Assembly (NCBI GenBank): GCA_009926935.1
Contig: RFNZ01000003.1
Span: 162,551-214,531, forward strand
Source: Pseudomonadota bacterium
GTDB taxonomy: Bacteria; Pseudomonadota; Alphaproteobacteria; Micavibrionales; UBA1664
DNA length: 51,981 bases
Reading direction: 5' to 3'
Below, piece after piece: positions 43,113 through 51,981 of the stretch. The notes beneath the pieces were generated by a model, which searched no databases, was not told the DNA's origin, and worked only from the letters and a program-made list of their open reading frames with translations. How positions within the stretch are numbered: the first letter of the stretch is position 1; the number at the start of each line of letters is the position of its first letter. A program made the translations under genes and the position numbers.

Positions 43113-44159
43113 ATGCGTATAGAAGAAGATATAAAGCTGGATTTCAAAGACGTGTTGATACGTCCAAAACGCAGCACGCTAGCATCGCGCAGCGAGGTTG
43201 ATATACGCCGTGAGTATGTTTTTAAATGGAGCGGTTCCAAATTTCATGGGACGCCCATTATAGCTGCCAATATGGACGGCGTGGGCACCATTACCATGGC
43301 CAAGGCGTTTGCCAAGCATGGTGAAGGTTTGACTGCAGCGCTTACCAAGCATTACTCGGTTGACGAGCTTGCTGCGTTTTTCAAGACGCCGCAAAGCGCA
43401 TCGGCATGGTACTCGCTTGGTACCACAAAGCATGATCAGGACAAGCTTAAGGCGGTGCTTAAAAAAACCGATAAGCAGCGCCTGACACGCCTTTGCATTG
43501 ATGTTGCCAACGGATACTCGGAGGCTTTTGCAACGTACGTAAAACAGACCCGCGAGATGTTCCCGAAAATGACAATCATGGCGGGCAACGTTGTGACCCA
43601 TGAGATGACGGAAGAACTTATTTTGTCAGGTGCCGATGTCGTTAAAGTAGGTATTGGCCCCGGCAGCGTTTGTACTACGCGCAAAATGACAGGTGTCGGC
43701 TATCCGCAGCTTTCAGCCATAATTGAATGTGCTGATGCGGCGCACGGCCTTGGTGGCCTTGTTTGTGCTGATGGCGGATGTACAGTGCCTGGTGATCTTG
43801 CGAAGGCGTTTGGAGCTGGGGCGGACTTTGTGATGCTGGGCGGAATGCTTGCAGGCCATGACCAATCCGAATGCGAGATAACGCAGCAAAACGGACAAAA
43901 ATTTGTTACTTTTTATGGCATGAGCAGTGAAACGGCCATGACCAAGCATAGCGGCGGCGTTGCCAAATACCGCGCCTCAGAAGGCAAGACCGTACGCGTG
44001 AAGTATCGGGGCGACGTACTGACAAGCCTGCAGGATATACTGGGGGGCATACGCTCGGCATGCACTTATGTTGGCGCGCGCAAGCTTAAAGAGCTCTCGA
44101 AGCGTACGACGTTTGTGCGTGTAACCCAGCAGATCAACAACGTTTTTGGTGAATCCTAA
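43113..44159 (+). CDS. guaC: GMP reductase
   Basis: GMP reductase converts GMP to IMP with NADPH. The 348-residue product is close in plan to the E. coli enzyme (347 residues). It has [41 protein letters not shown], the catalytic Cys187 in [42 protein letters not shown] and [13 protein letters not shown] at 43113 is preceded by AAGGGG; a longer frame from 43065 runs inside bdhA and is rejected. It is probably co-transcribed with bdhA. Confidence 0.96.
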   Translation: MRIEEDIKLDFKDVLIRPKRSTLASRSEVDIRREYVFKWSGSKFHGTPIIAANMDGVGTITMAKAFAKHGEGLTAALTKHYSVDELAAFFKTPQSASAWYSLGTTKHDQDKLKAVLKKTDKQRLTRLCIDVANGYSEAFATYVKQTREMFPKMTIMAGNVVTHEMTEELILSGADVVKVGIGPGSVCTTRKMTGVGYPQLSAIIECADAAHGLGGLVCADGGCTVPGDLAKAFGAGADFVMLGGMLAGHDQSECEITQQNGQKFVTFYGMSSETAMTKHSGGVAKYRASEGKTVRVKYRGDVLTSLQDILGGIRSACTYVGARKLKELSKRTTFVRVTQQINNVFGES

Positions 44160-44224
44160 GGATTGCTTGCACTTTTGGCCCTGCGCGGGTAGTCTCAACG
44201 CACTTTCACGACAGGATATATAAC

Positions 44225-44710
44225 ATGGACGAAATCAAACAGCGCCTCTCTGCCTCCTCCGACGCCTGCATCAAGGCTTATGAAGCATGGCGCGCCAAAA
44301 CGGGTGATCACAGCGCACGCGAAGCCTTGCAGGAAGCCGTTCATGAGTTGCGTAAAGTGGCTGCGCGCCTTGAGATTGAACTTGCCGTTAGTGACCGCAA
44401 GGCCCAGACGTCCGACCCGATCCCTATTCCTTCGCACCGTGCTTCACGCCGTCAGGGCGGAGAATACGAGGGCCCTGAAGATGATAACCGCGCCAATCGC
44501 CAGGGCGGTGGCCAGGGGCAGGGTGGCGGACAACAGCGTCGTCCGTTCCAAAACCAGCGCCGCGGTGGCGAGCAGGCTGAAAACACAGGTAATGAGAGCC
44601 CGGTTGCAGCTCCGGCCCCTGCGGCGGCTCCTGCTGCTGAAGATGACGGTCAGCGCCGTGGTAAGCCTTTGTCTTTGCGCCGTAGTAGCGCCGAAGGCGA
44701 ACAAGGTTAA
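44225..44710 (+). CDS. Uncharacterised protein with a disordered Gly/Gln/Arg-rich C-terminus
   Basis: The 161-residue product has a helical N-terminal part (residues 1 to about 58: LSASSDACIKAYEAW, AREALQEAVHELRKVAARL). A low-complexity tail rich in Gly, Gln and Arg follows, with RGG-like and QRR segments and an Ala/Pro stretch. Such tails often bind RNA or drive condensation, but nothing more specific is visible. AGGATAT lies seven bases before the ATG. No known family was recognised. Confidence 0.75.
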   Translation: MDEIKQRLSASSDACIKAYEAWRAKTGDHSAREALQEAVHELRKVAARLEIELAVSDRKAQTSDPIPIPSHRASRRQGGEYEGPEDDNRANRQGGGQGQGGGQQRRPFQNQRRGGEQAENTGNESPVAAPAPAAAPAAEDDGQRRGKPLSLRRSSAEGEQG

Positions 44711-44955
44711 TTTTTAGCTTAATTTTAGCTGAATTGTACCAGCGCTTCGGTGCTTACTACCTCTATGAAAAACCTATTCTTTTCATAAATTTACCCATTT
44801 TTTGTGCACAGATAATTTTATCAGGCATTTATCATGTTAACATGCTGATATTAATAAATAAAATTGCCATTAAGAAATATCAACGTCTTGTTAAGGGTTT
44901 TGCCCCTATGATAGGTAAGGATGGTTAACACCCATCCGCAGCGTGTGGGGATCGC
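44711..44955. promoter_or_regulatory. A/T-rich control region before the giant repeat protein
   Basis: This 245-base gap contains a TTCG-capped hairpin AGCGC/GTGCT (44741-44754), a perfect palindrome CATGTTAACATG (44833-44844) and an inverted repeat GGATGG/CCATCC around TTAACAC (44919-44937). The last ends about 20 bases before the chosen start codon. No convincing -35/-10 pair was identified. A frame at 44734-44928 is A/T-rich and was not called. Confidence 0.35.
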
Positions 44956-47900
44956 TTGACACAGTCATTCACAAATCGTCTCAAAAGGGCGGTTTTTAGC
45001 CAGAGTACTTGGTGTTTGCCCTCGATTGCAAGGCTGCTTTCGCGTTCCTTCTCCATTTCTCGAATCGCTAAAAACTCCCGAAATAAGCCGTTCTCCGCGC
45101 ATCCCCAGCGCGGTAACGTGTTTGCTATGCTGTTTGCGGCGGTTGCGCTGACAGGCGTTTTGGCAAGTGTCGGTATGCAAACCCTGACTGGCCCCGTTAC
45201 GACGATCACACGCGTTACCCAGAAAAACATTGCCGATACGCAGCTTTTGATGAACGCCAAAATCATCGTAAACGCGGCTGTGTCCGGCACTCTTGGCGGT
45301 GATGCGGATAGCGACGGTATCATCGAGCCTGCGCCTTACGTGGCAGCGGGCGGCGGTGAAACCCCGCCTACAAACGGTGGTTATCTGCCGACGACACTCG
45401 GGCTTTCGCTGACTGACCCATGGGGCAGCAAGTACGGTTACTGTGTATGGGATCACGGTACAACCAACACATCCACCCAACGTATTACAGGTGACAATAC
45501 GGCCAGCGCGAATACGCAGCCTGTTATTGCTATTATCGCCTCCGGCCCTGACAAGCTTTTTCAAACAAGCTGTGCCGCTTTTACTTCAGGCCCGATTGCC
45601 GTTGCAAAAACAGGCGGCTCTGATGACCTTATCTTCAAATATACGTATGCAGAGGCATCGGCCAATGCGAACGGGCTCTGGACTCTCAATAGTACCAATC
45701 AGGCAAAAGCCGAGTTGAAAGACTCCGGTGGTACGGCGCGTGTTAGCATTGACCGTTCGACTGGTGTTGGTGACTTTTTAGGCGTTACCACCGATTCACT
45801 TGTAGCAAAAACCAACCGTATAGCGGTTGGCGGCGGCCTGAAGCTCGATACAAATACCAATGTTACTGCTTGTGCGGCCGCCGATGCGGGCGTTATCCGT
45901 TATAATACGACTACCCTCAAACTCGAGATATGCACGGGTGTGGTCTGGAAAGCTGCCGGGTCGGACCTATGGCTTGAAAACGGTACTCATATATATAACG
46001 GCAATACTGGTAACGTTGGTATTGGTACCAACACGCCAAGTCAGAAGCTTGATGTTCAGGGCAATACCAACATCAGCGGCAACACGGTTATCGGCGGTAC
46101 GGGTTCGGTTGTCGGTAACTTTACAGTCAACAACGATGCCTTCTCGGTCATTGCTGCGAGCAAGTATGTCGGTATCGGTAAAGCCGTACCTACCGTTGCT
46201 CTTGATGTTGTCGGTAACGCTTATGTGACGGGCACCGGCACCATTGTTGATGATCTGATTGTCGATACCAGCAGCTTGTTTGTTGATGCCAGCGCCAACA
46301 CGGTTGGTATCGGTACGGCCACACCTACCTATGCGCTTGATATTTATGCCGTTAAGACCATCGGCGCCATAGGGTCGCTTGATACCAACAACGCGATTGT
46401 GCGGATCAAGGAAGATACGGCGGGCCCCTCGCTATTTATGGACGGCAATACGATCGTATCTGATGGAACCTTCTTTGTTGTTGGGAGCACTGGTAGCGCT
46501 GATGTCAGCGTCATTGCCAACTCTGCTGAAGTTATCAGAGCTACGGCCGGCGGTAACGTCGGGATTGGTATAAGTTCACCGGCAGTTAAGCTTGATGTTG
46601 GTGGCAGTGCGCGTGTGACGGACGGGTCATCGCTCCAATTCGGCGGTACGGATACTACTATTACCGGCAACTCATCCACTGATCTTCTAACCATTTCGAC
46701 CGCTGGTGCGGAGCGCATGCGCGTTACCGCCACGGGTAGCGTCGGGATTGGCGATACAAGCCCGAGTGCCAGACTTTCTGTCGCGGGCGGTGTCAAGATT
46801 GCCAACCATACAACCTGTGGCGCCGGCGAGAACGGTACGATCCGCTACGAGAGCACACTTAAAGTGATGCAGCTTTGCGTTGACACTAATTGGAAGAGCG
46901 TCAGCTCAATCGACAAACTTGATGACATTGGTGACGTTGATGCGCCGTCACCTGCCGGCAACGAGGTTTTGGCGTGGGATACAGTCAGCAGCAAATGGAT
47001 GGCGAAACCCATCAGCGCGCTTGGTCCTGCTTCGGTAACACCTGCTGGTTCCGATGGTTCCATCCAGTTTAAGGATGGCAGCAACCTCGGTGCTGACCCC
47101 GCGACCTTCCACTGGGATAAAACCAATGACCGCCTTGGTGTCGGCACCAATTCGCCTGATACTGATCTGCATATCAAACGTGGTGCAGGCAATACCGTTT
47201 TAAAAATGGAAAGCGGATCCGGCTACGGCACGATCAGCCATACGGGCTCTAACTTTGATATCACCAATTCCGCCACTGCCGGTGATCTTAATGTCTATAC
47301 AGCGGACGAACTCAGTTTCTGGACGGGTACGCCTTCTACGCGTCGTCTTTATATCGGCTCCAATGGCAGGACGGGTATTGGTACGGCGACACCTGGTGCA
47401 CTCCTTGATGTCGAGGGCGGTATCCAGCTTGGCGATGATACGGGCACATGTGATGCCGCCAAAGACGGTACGTTGCGTTATAATACGAGCCAGCTTCAGA
47501 TCTGCGTTGCCGGTACCTGGACAAACGTCGGTGCAGGCGGTGGTGGTGGCGGCCTAGGCGAGACTATGGTTTCAGGCTGGCCGGATGCGATTAACTGCGG
47601 TGGCACCGGTAATCCTTCAATGTACTATCTGACCTACGCGCCGTTTACCGATACCAAATTTTACTACCGGAATATCTGGCACGGGTCTGAACTCTCGGTC
47701 ATCTTCAAGGCCGATAAAACCTACGACAGCAAAACAACAAGTGATGCCGGATGTGACAGCAAAGGCATAGGCCAGCTGTATGGTGAGTCACGTGCCTATA
47801 ATTTTGTGGGCGGCGGTACGGCGGGTGCGGGCACTAGCATTGTAACAAACGTTCCTGATGCGATTGAGTGCGGTGTTTCCGGTACACGCCGGATCCTATT

Positions 47901-50900
47901 CCTGCAAACGACGACAGCTACGACCTATACATACGCTCTTTCCGCTGGTGCGACGGCTGTGGGCATGCAGGTTGTTTACAATGCTCTGCCCGCAGGTACG
48001 CATAATTCAACAACCAACACAGCCGGCTGGACCAACGCCAACGGATGTGACGGCAAAACCCTTGCTCAACTGGCCTCCGAGACACGGACGTTTGACCTTG
48101 TCGGGGGCACAGGTGGCGGCGGCTCTGGCCTTACGGTTGCGGGGTCTGATGGGTATATCCAGTTCAACAGCTCGGGCGCGCTTGATGGCGAGCCTGCACT
48201 TTTCTGGGATAAGCCAAACAACTATCTTGGCGTTGGTCTTTCTGGCGCGCCTGTTGCTACCATCGATGTGGCAGGTGGTGTGAAGCTTGGCACGGATGCG
48301 ACCTGTACCGCGCCCAAGGCCGGTATGCTGGTTTACAATGCGGGTTCACTCCAATTCTGTAATTCGTCGGGCACATTTGTGCCGGTGGCTACTGGCACCA
48401 TTTCGCTCGCCAACGGTGCGGCTGGCCGCGTGCAGCTCAGCAATGGCTCAGGTAGCTTTACATCGGATGCCAATCTTGTGTTCTCGGGTGGCAAGCTTGG
48501 TGTAGGCGGTGCGCCAGGTAGCGATACACTGAATGTAACAGGTACGCTTGGTGTGAGCGGAAATACGACCGTAGGCGGTACGCTTGCCGCATCCAACAAT
48601 GCGACTGTTGGCGGTACTCTTGGCGTTACAGGCAACACGACATTGGGCGGTACTCTTGGCGTTACTGGTGCTGCAACTCTTAGCTCGGCTACGGTTACAG
48701 GCAATCTTACTGTTGATACAAGCACACTTGTCGTTGATGCCGCTGGTAACAAGGTTGGCATTGGTGTTGCAAGCCCTGTTGTTGCTCTTGATGTTGCAGG
48801 CGGTATCCGGATTGGCAATGAAACGACCTGCGACGGCACAAGACTAGGAACGCTACGTTTTGCAGCCGATACGCTTGAAGTCTGTAAGTCTGCCGGCTGG
48901 TCGCCTACTGGTGGCGGTGGCTCGGGCACGCTTTGGACCGTGGCCGGTAACGATGCCTACAGCACGAACACCGGTAATCTTGGTGTAGGTACCACGACGC
49001 CACAAGCCAAGCTTGATGTAGCCGGCGGTATACGCCTTGGCGATGATACGACGGCCTGTACAGCCAATAACAACGGAACGCTGCGTTTCAATACTGGCAA
49101 GATGCAGATCTGCGTCAACCTTGCCTGGACTGATCTTGCAGTCGTCAGCGGCACGGCCCCTCTACCACCAAGCGAGGAGCAGCCATTTACCCTTGTCTGG
49201 CCGGATGCGATCGTGTGTGCGACTGCATCGGAAACCCGCTATTACTTCGCTAACGCGAACATGAATGTTGCAACAACCCGCAATTACCGTGAGGTTGAGG
49301 GTAATAACGTGGTTGCCTTTGATACGCTTGGGCGTTTCATGACATCCGGGATTACGGGCACGAACTGCCATTCAAAAACGATGACACAGCTCATCAACGA
49401 TGGGCAGACCTTTAACTTCAAATCCGGTACAGAGACGACGATGCGTCCGGGGTACCCTGACTCTATTGTGTGCCCAAGAACCGGAACGCCGACCACAAGA
49501 TTTTTCATGTATATCACTTCGGCTACGAGCAGCAACATCCGCTACCGGGATTTCAATAGCGCTGAATATCTGGACATCAACCCTGCTAACAATACTGCTG
49601 GAAGCGTCATAGGCTCGTGCTATGACAGCTATTATGGCGGCTATTACGCCTGTGGTGTATCCTCGTTCTGTGATGGGGATACAGTCACGCAACTTTATGC
49701 CGGCGCGAATGGAGAGAAAGCTTATAACCTGGTCGGCGGCGACGGCACCAAGAGCTATGATGCCTTATTGCCGGACAATATTGTTTGCCGTGACGGTAAT
49801 GGCGATCAATATGCCCTTTATCGGAGCTATACGGATGCAAGCACAATCCGTTACCAGAACCCAAACCAGAGCAACTCATTATATGTTGATTTCAATCCTT
49901 CTTCGCGTGCGCCAACTGGCGAAAATTTGAATGGTACGCCGGATTGCTATAAAAACCTTGATGTTTTGAGGACCGAAAACAAGGCCTTCAACTTTGCTGA
50001 TAACGGTACGACTACGGGCAGTGGCGGTGGCGATAACAACCCTATCATTACGCAGCCTGCGCCTGGTTCAGGAAATTCGCTCATAACAGGCTGGCCTGAC
50101 CTTTTGGTCTGTAACCAAACTGGCGGTATTAGTATTGTCTTGCGTTACAACCGCTGGCGCACGGATAACCTGCATGGCTATTTCAGCTCGCACACAGGCT
50201 ATGCCGCTTATTTCAACGACAATGGTACCTGGAATACCCATGCTAGCCTTGGCTCTACGGACTGTATGAATGCGAGCATGTCGCAGTTGATTGCATCTGG
50301 CCGGACCAAGAATTTTAGGGATGCCGGTGCTGCTACCAGTATCTTGCCCGGCTGGCCTGACCAGATATTGTGCACCCGGAACAGCGACGGTGTGATATTC
50401 CCGGTATTTATTGGTCTCGTGGATGCAACGACGTACCGCTATTATCACCAAGGTGGTACCTCTTATAGTATCATCTTTAACCGGAATGGTACTTTTAGTT
50501 CCGACAGCCTTGGAACGGACTGCGCCAATAAAACAATCGGCCAATTGATGTCCGAACAGTCGCGTACCTATAATCTTCATCGTGGCGTCGATGATGGTTC
50601 GGTTATCCCTTCCGTGCCAGATGCGATTATCTGCACAAACACCTATGGCAAAAAAGCAATTTACTGGTTAGATAATTTTTATCAGGACAATACGGCCAAT
50701 GGTCTCTATTACAGAAGCAACAGTACGAATGGGATTGGATTTAACACGGTAAAGCCATATACGTTTAATTCTGAAAGTACGGCCACCGATTGCGCTGGTA
50801 AATCCATTGCGCAATTGCACAAGGAAGGGGCGACGGTATTCTTAGCGGATACAAACAATATTGGCAGTGTACCGACGCCATATACGCCTGCCGGCGGGTC

Positions 50901-51981
50901 AAAAATTGATGGTTGGCCGGATATGATTTTGTGCCAAAACAACGATAACTATCCGTATCTGTTCCATATAGCACACCAAGATGCGACCTTGACTTATTAC
51001 CGCACAACGGCTGGTACTGGACTAAACTTCAATAAAAACCAGACCTTTAGTAGTATCGGTATTGGCAATACGACCTGTAACAGCCAGTCCATCGCCCAAT
51101 TGACGGCGCTTGGTGCCACCTTCAACTATGGTGGTGGTGGTGGCTCTGGCGCGGGCGGCGGGTTGCCTGCCGGTTCTGATGGTCAGGTACAGTTCAGAAA
51201 CAATGGTGCATTTGCTGCCAGCTCCAACTTCTTCTGGAACAACTCATTGGCGCGCCTTGGTATCGGCACCACATCACCTGCGGTTAAGCTTGAGGTTGTT
51301 GGTGGCATCAAAATTGGTAATGAATCCGCCACTTGCGCACCCGGCGTGGCAGGTACATTGCGCTGGAATGGCACGGCACTTCAGATTTGTGATGGTGCGG
51401 CATGGTCGGCTGTTGGCTCAGGCGGCAGCGGTACGCCGGGTGGCACATCAGGCCAGTTGCAGTTCAACAGCGCGGGTACATTTGGCGGCACCAACAATAT
51501 GGTTTGGGATAACGCCAATACCCGCCTTGGTATTAACACGGCGACACCTACAGCAAACCTCCATATTATAAACAGCACAACCAATAATGCAGTTGTGATT
51601 GATGAAACGCCCTCAGGCGCGGGTGAGTCCCATATTGCTCTTAGAAATGCAACCGGTAGTACCTTCCTGACTTTGGCTGGTGCCAGTGCTGTTTCATCAT
51701 TCAACTCCCTCACGCAAGCCGGGGATTCACGTATTATCTTTAGCAATGCCGGTGTGAGTGAAAGCGGCGGGCTTGTGATTGCGCCTTGGTCGGCATCTGC
51801 GAAGGGTATCCGTATTGATGGTTCTTCGGGCAACGTGGGTATAGGTACTGCGACCCCTGTTGCCACCCTTGATGTGGCGGGAGGTGTACGCGTAGGCAAC
51901 AGCTTGATCTGTGCGGCAGGTGGCGCCAATAACGGTACACTGCGCTTTGACCCGGCCACTAAAAATATGCAGATCTGTGTC
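44956..51981 (+). CDS. Giant pilin-like repeat protein (putative surface adhesin), 3' end outside window
   Basis: An uninterrupted frame of 2342 codons runs off the right edge. The start is uncertain: TTG at 44956 with GGGG five bases upstream is proposed, while the first ATG (45127) lies inside the hydrophobic helix. The N-terminus has QRGNVFAMLFAAVALTGVLA, a single membrane helix, then a pilin-like domain including DPWGSKYGYCVWD, similar to the DPWG motif of type II pseudopilins. The rest consists of at least 14 tail-fibre-type repeats (GNVGIGTxxPxxKLDVxGG), nine cysteine modules (WPDxIxC ... C ... IxQL) and Gly/Ser linkers. It resembles pilin-anchored tip adhesins in plan. Contact with surfaces, prey or hosts is inference. 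Confidence 0.85.
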   Translation, partial: MTQSFTNRLKRAVFSQSTWCLPSIARLLSRSFSISRIAKNSRNKPFSAHPQRGNVFAMLFAAVALTGVLASVGMQTLTGPVTTITRVTQKNIADTQLLMNAKIIVNAAVSGTLGGDADSDGIIEPAPYVAAGGGETPPTNGGYLPTTLGLSLTDPWGSKYGYCVWDHGTTNTSTQRITGDNTASANTQPVIAIIASGPDKLFQTSCAAFTSGPIAVAKTGGSDDLIFKYTYAEASANANGLWTLNSTNQAKAELKDSGGTARVSIDRSTGVGDFLGVTTDSLVAKTNRIAVGGGLKLDTNTNVTACAAADAGVIRYNTTTLKLEICTGVVWKAAGSDLWLENGTHIYNGNTGNVGIGTNTPSQKLDVQGNTNISGNTVIGGTGSVVGNFTVNNDAFSVIAASKYVGIGKAVPTVALDVVGNAYVTGTGTIVDDLIVDTSSLFVDASANTVGIGTATPTYALDIYAVKTIGAIGSLDTNNAIVRIKEDTAGPSLFMDGNTIVSDGTFFVVGSTGSADVSVIANSAEVIRATAGGNVGIGISSPAVKLDVGGSARVTDGSSLQFGGTDTTITGNSSTDLLTISTAGAERMRVTATGSVGIGDTSPSARLSVAGGVKIANHTTCGAGENGTIRYESTLKVMQLCVDTNWKSVSSIDKLDDIGDVDAPSPAGNEVLAWDTVSSKWMAKPISALGPASVTPAGSDGSIQFKDGSNLGADPATFHWDKTNDRLGVGTNSPDTDLHIKRGAGNTVLKMESGSGYGTISHTGSNFDITNSATAGDLNVYTADELSFWTGTPSTRRLYIGSNGRTGIGTATPGALLDVEGGIQLGDDTGTCDAAKDGTLRYNTSQLQICVAGTWTNVGAGGGGGGLGETMVSGWPDAINCGGTGNPSMYYLTYAPFTDTKFYYRNIWHGSELSVIFKADKTYDSKTTSDAGCDSKGIGQLYGESRAYNFVGGGTAGAGTSIVTNVPDAIECGVSGTRRILFLQTTTATTYTYALSAGATAVGMQVVYNALPAGTHNSTTNTAGWTNANGCDGKTLAQLASETRTFDLVGGTGGGGSGLTVAGSDGYIQFNSSGALDGEPALFWDKPNNYLGVGLSGAPVATIDVAGGVKLGTDATCTAPKAGMLVYNAGSLQFCNSSGTFVPVATGTISLANGAAGRVQLSNGSGSFTSDANLVFSGGKLGVGGAPGSDTLNVTGTLGVSGNTTVGGTLAASNNATVGGTLGVTGNTTLGGTLGVTGAATLSSATVTGNLTVDTSTLVVDAAGNKVGIGVASPVVALDVAGGIRIGNETTCDGTRLGTLRFAADTLEVCKSAGWSPTGGGGSGTLWTVAGNDAYSTNTGNLGVGTTTPQAKLDVAGGIRLGDDTTACTANNNGTLRFNTGKMQICVNLAWTDLAVVSGTAPLPPSEEQPFTLVWPDAIVCATASETRYYFANANMNVATTRNYREVEGNNVVAFDTLGRFMTSGITGTNCHSKTMTQLINDGQTFNFKSGTETTMRPGYPDSIVCPRTGTPTTRFFMYITSATSSNIRYRDFNSAEYLDINPANNTAGSVIGSCYDSYYGGYYACGVSSFCDGDTVTQLYAGANGEKAYNLVGGDGTKSYDALLPDNIVCRDGNGDQYALYRSYTDASTIRYQNPNQSNSLYVDFNPSSRAPTGENLNGTPDCYKNLDVLRTENKAFNFADNGTTTGSGGGDNNPIITQPAPGSGNSLITGWPDLLVCNQTGGISIVLRYNRWRTDNLHGYFSSHTGYAAYFNDNGTWNTHASLGSTDCMNASMSQLIASGRTKNFRDAGAATSILPGWPDQILCTRNSDGVIFPVFIGLVDATTYRYYHQGGTSYSIIFNRNGTFSSDSLGTDCANKTIGQLMSEQSRTYNLHRGVDDGSVIPSVPDAIICTNTYGKKAIYWLDNFYQDNTANGLYYRSNSTNGIGFNTVKPYTFNSESTATDCAGKSIAQLHKEGATVFLADTNNIGSVPTPYTPAGGSKIDGWPDMILCQNNDNYPYLFHIAHQDATLTYYRTTAGTGLNFNKNQTFSSIGIGNTTCNSQSIAQLTALGATFNYGGGGGSGAGGGLPAGSDGQVQFRNNGAFAASSNFFWNNSLARLGIGTTSPAVKLEVVGGIKIGNESATCAPGVAGTLRWNGTALQICDGAAWSAVGSGGSGTPGGTSGQLQFNSAGTFGGTNNMVWDNANTRLGINTATPTANLHIINSTTNNAVVIDETPSGAGESHIALRNATGSTFLTLAGASAVSSFNSLTQAGDSRIIFSNAGVSESGGLVIAPWSASAKGIRIDGSSGNVGIGTATPVATLDVAGGVRVGNSLICAAGGANNGTLRFDPATKNMQICV
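47575..51128 (+). repeat. Nine copies of a two-cysteine module in the giant protein
   Basis: Each copy of about 75-95 residues starts with PD-x-(I/L)-x-C, often GWPDxIxC. It continues with a Tyr/Arg-rich strand region, and ends with C-x3-5-(I/L)-x-QL followed by an aromatic-Asn-Phe/Leu close such as KAYNL or TFNF. Copies start near 47575, 47850, 49195, 49450, 49770, 50086, 50350, 50615 and 50918. Two conserved cysteines per copy suggest one disulfide each. Confidence 0.82.
48538..48681 (+). repeat. Four tandem 36-base repeats inside the giant gene
   Basis: Four 12-residue units follow one another: TGTLGVSGNTTV, GGTLAASNNATV, GGTLGVTGNTTL and GGTLGVTGAATL. The last two share 20 identical bases (GGCGGTACTCTTGGCGTTAC at 48610 and 48646), so copy-number change by slippage is likely. 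Confidence 0.85.

Larger units (their letters stand above)
46009..51981 (+). repeat. Repeats of the VGIGTxxPxxKLDV type in the giant protein
   Basis: At least 14 copies were read, beginning near 46009, 46165, 46297, 46555, 46737, 47129, 47369, 48220, 48490, 48748, 48973, 51250, 51522 and 51832. Many are followed by GGIxxG..TC....GTLRYN..QLQICV..W, a recurring unit of about 55 residues also seen in phage tail-fibre and large bacterial surface proteins. Copies diverge at DNA level. Confidence 0.88.

Noticed and set aside
45127..45129. First ATG of the giant gene as the start codon
   Set aside because: It falls inside the hydrophobic helix and would remove the basic segment ending QRGNVFA. The TTG at 44956 with GGGG upstream gives a more sensible N-terminus, although this start is not proven.

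Overview
The window looks like a chromosomal segment of an alphaproteobacterium. It encodes the hybrid kinase CckA, a DUF1013 (TrcR-type) cell-cycle regulator, DUF1192, DUF1285 and DUF465 proteins, a complete cytochrome bc1 operon and direct-repeat SOS boxes of the form GTTC-N7-GTTC at recA. All of these are typical of that class. The several lineage-specific helical proteins and a giant pilin-like repeat protein would suit a deep lineage such as the Micavibrio or Rhodospirillales side of the class, but that placement is inference. No rRNA, tRNA, CRISPR array, insertion sequence or prophage was recognised. No similarity search could be run, so family names rest on motifs read directly from the translated sequence.

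Layout. (1) 1-7990: part of a flagellar cluster in the order flgC (cut by the window edge), fliE, fliQ, fliR, flhB. It is interrupted by three uncharacterised genes on the opposite strand between fliE and fliQ, two of which are paralogues, and by two more between fliQ and fliR. (2) 8003-12741: cckA directly after flhB, then the pyridoxal 5'-phosphate synthase genes pdxS and pdxT, separated by a gene whose protein is a tandem duplication of about 91 residues. (3) 12727-15938: recA with three LexA boxes and a DnaA box, a small divergent gene that shares this control region, a zeta-toxin-like kinase and smpB. (4) 16042-20625: a lytic transglycosylase, DUF1285, CCA-adding enzyme, and convergent hemF. 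(5) 20643-25879: two paralogous RAP-domain proteins with organelle-type helical repeats and a protein with two AAA ATPase modules, all on the minus strand between hemF and trmL. (6) 25897-29050: trmL divergent from petABC. (7) 29274-34511: a small orphan gene, a DNA methyltransferase overlapping the end of an RND efflux operon (pump and adaptor). (8) 34888-44710: housekeeping and metabolic genes (DUF924, a secreted protein, an atypical SDR with an ALDH7-type dehydrogenase, GNAT, DUF465, DUF1013, quinone oxidoreductase, DUF1192, 3-hydroxybutyrate dehydrogenase, GMP reductase). This stretch also holds a CtrA-type promoter and two candidate structured RNAs at 39821-40080. (9) 44956 to the right edge: an open frame of at least 2342 codons encoding a pilin-like N-terminus followed by many tail-fibre-type repeats and nine cysteine-paired modules.

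How the genes connect. CckA heads the CtrA phosphorelay that in related bacteria times flagellar gene expression, and the window carries flagellar genes, the DUF1013 regulator and at least one exact CtrA-type site. The bc1 complex, HemF and TrmL form a respiratory and haem neighbourhood. The strongest candidates for something undescribed are the RAP-RAP-AAA cassette, the giant pilin-anchored repeat protein with its cysteine module, the unknown helical proteins inside the flagellar cluster, and the structured RNA elements near 39.8-40.1 kb.
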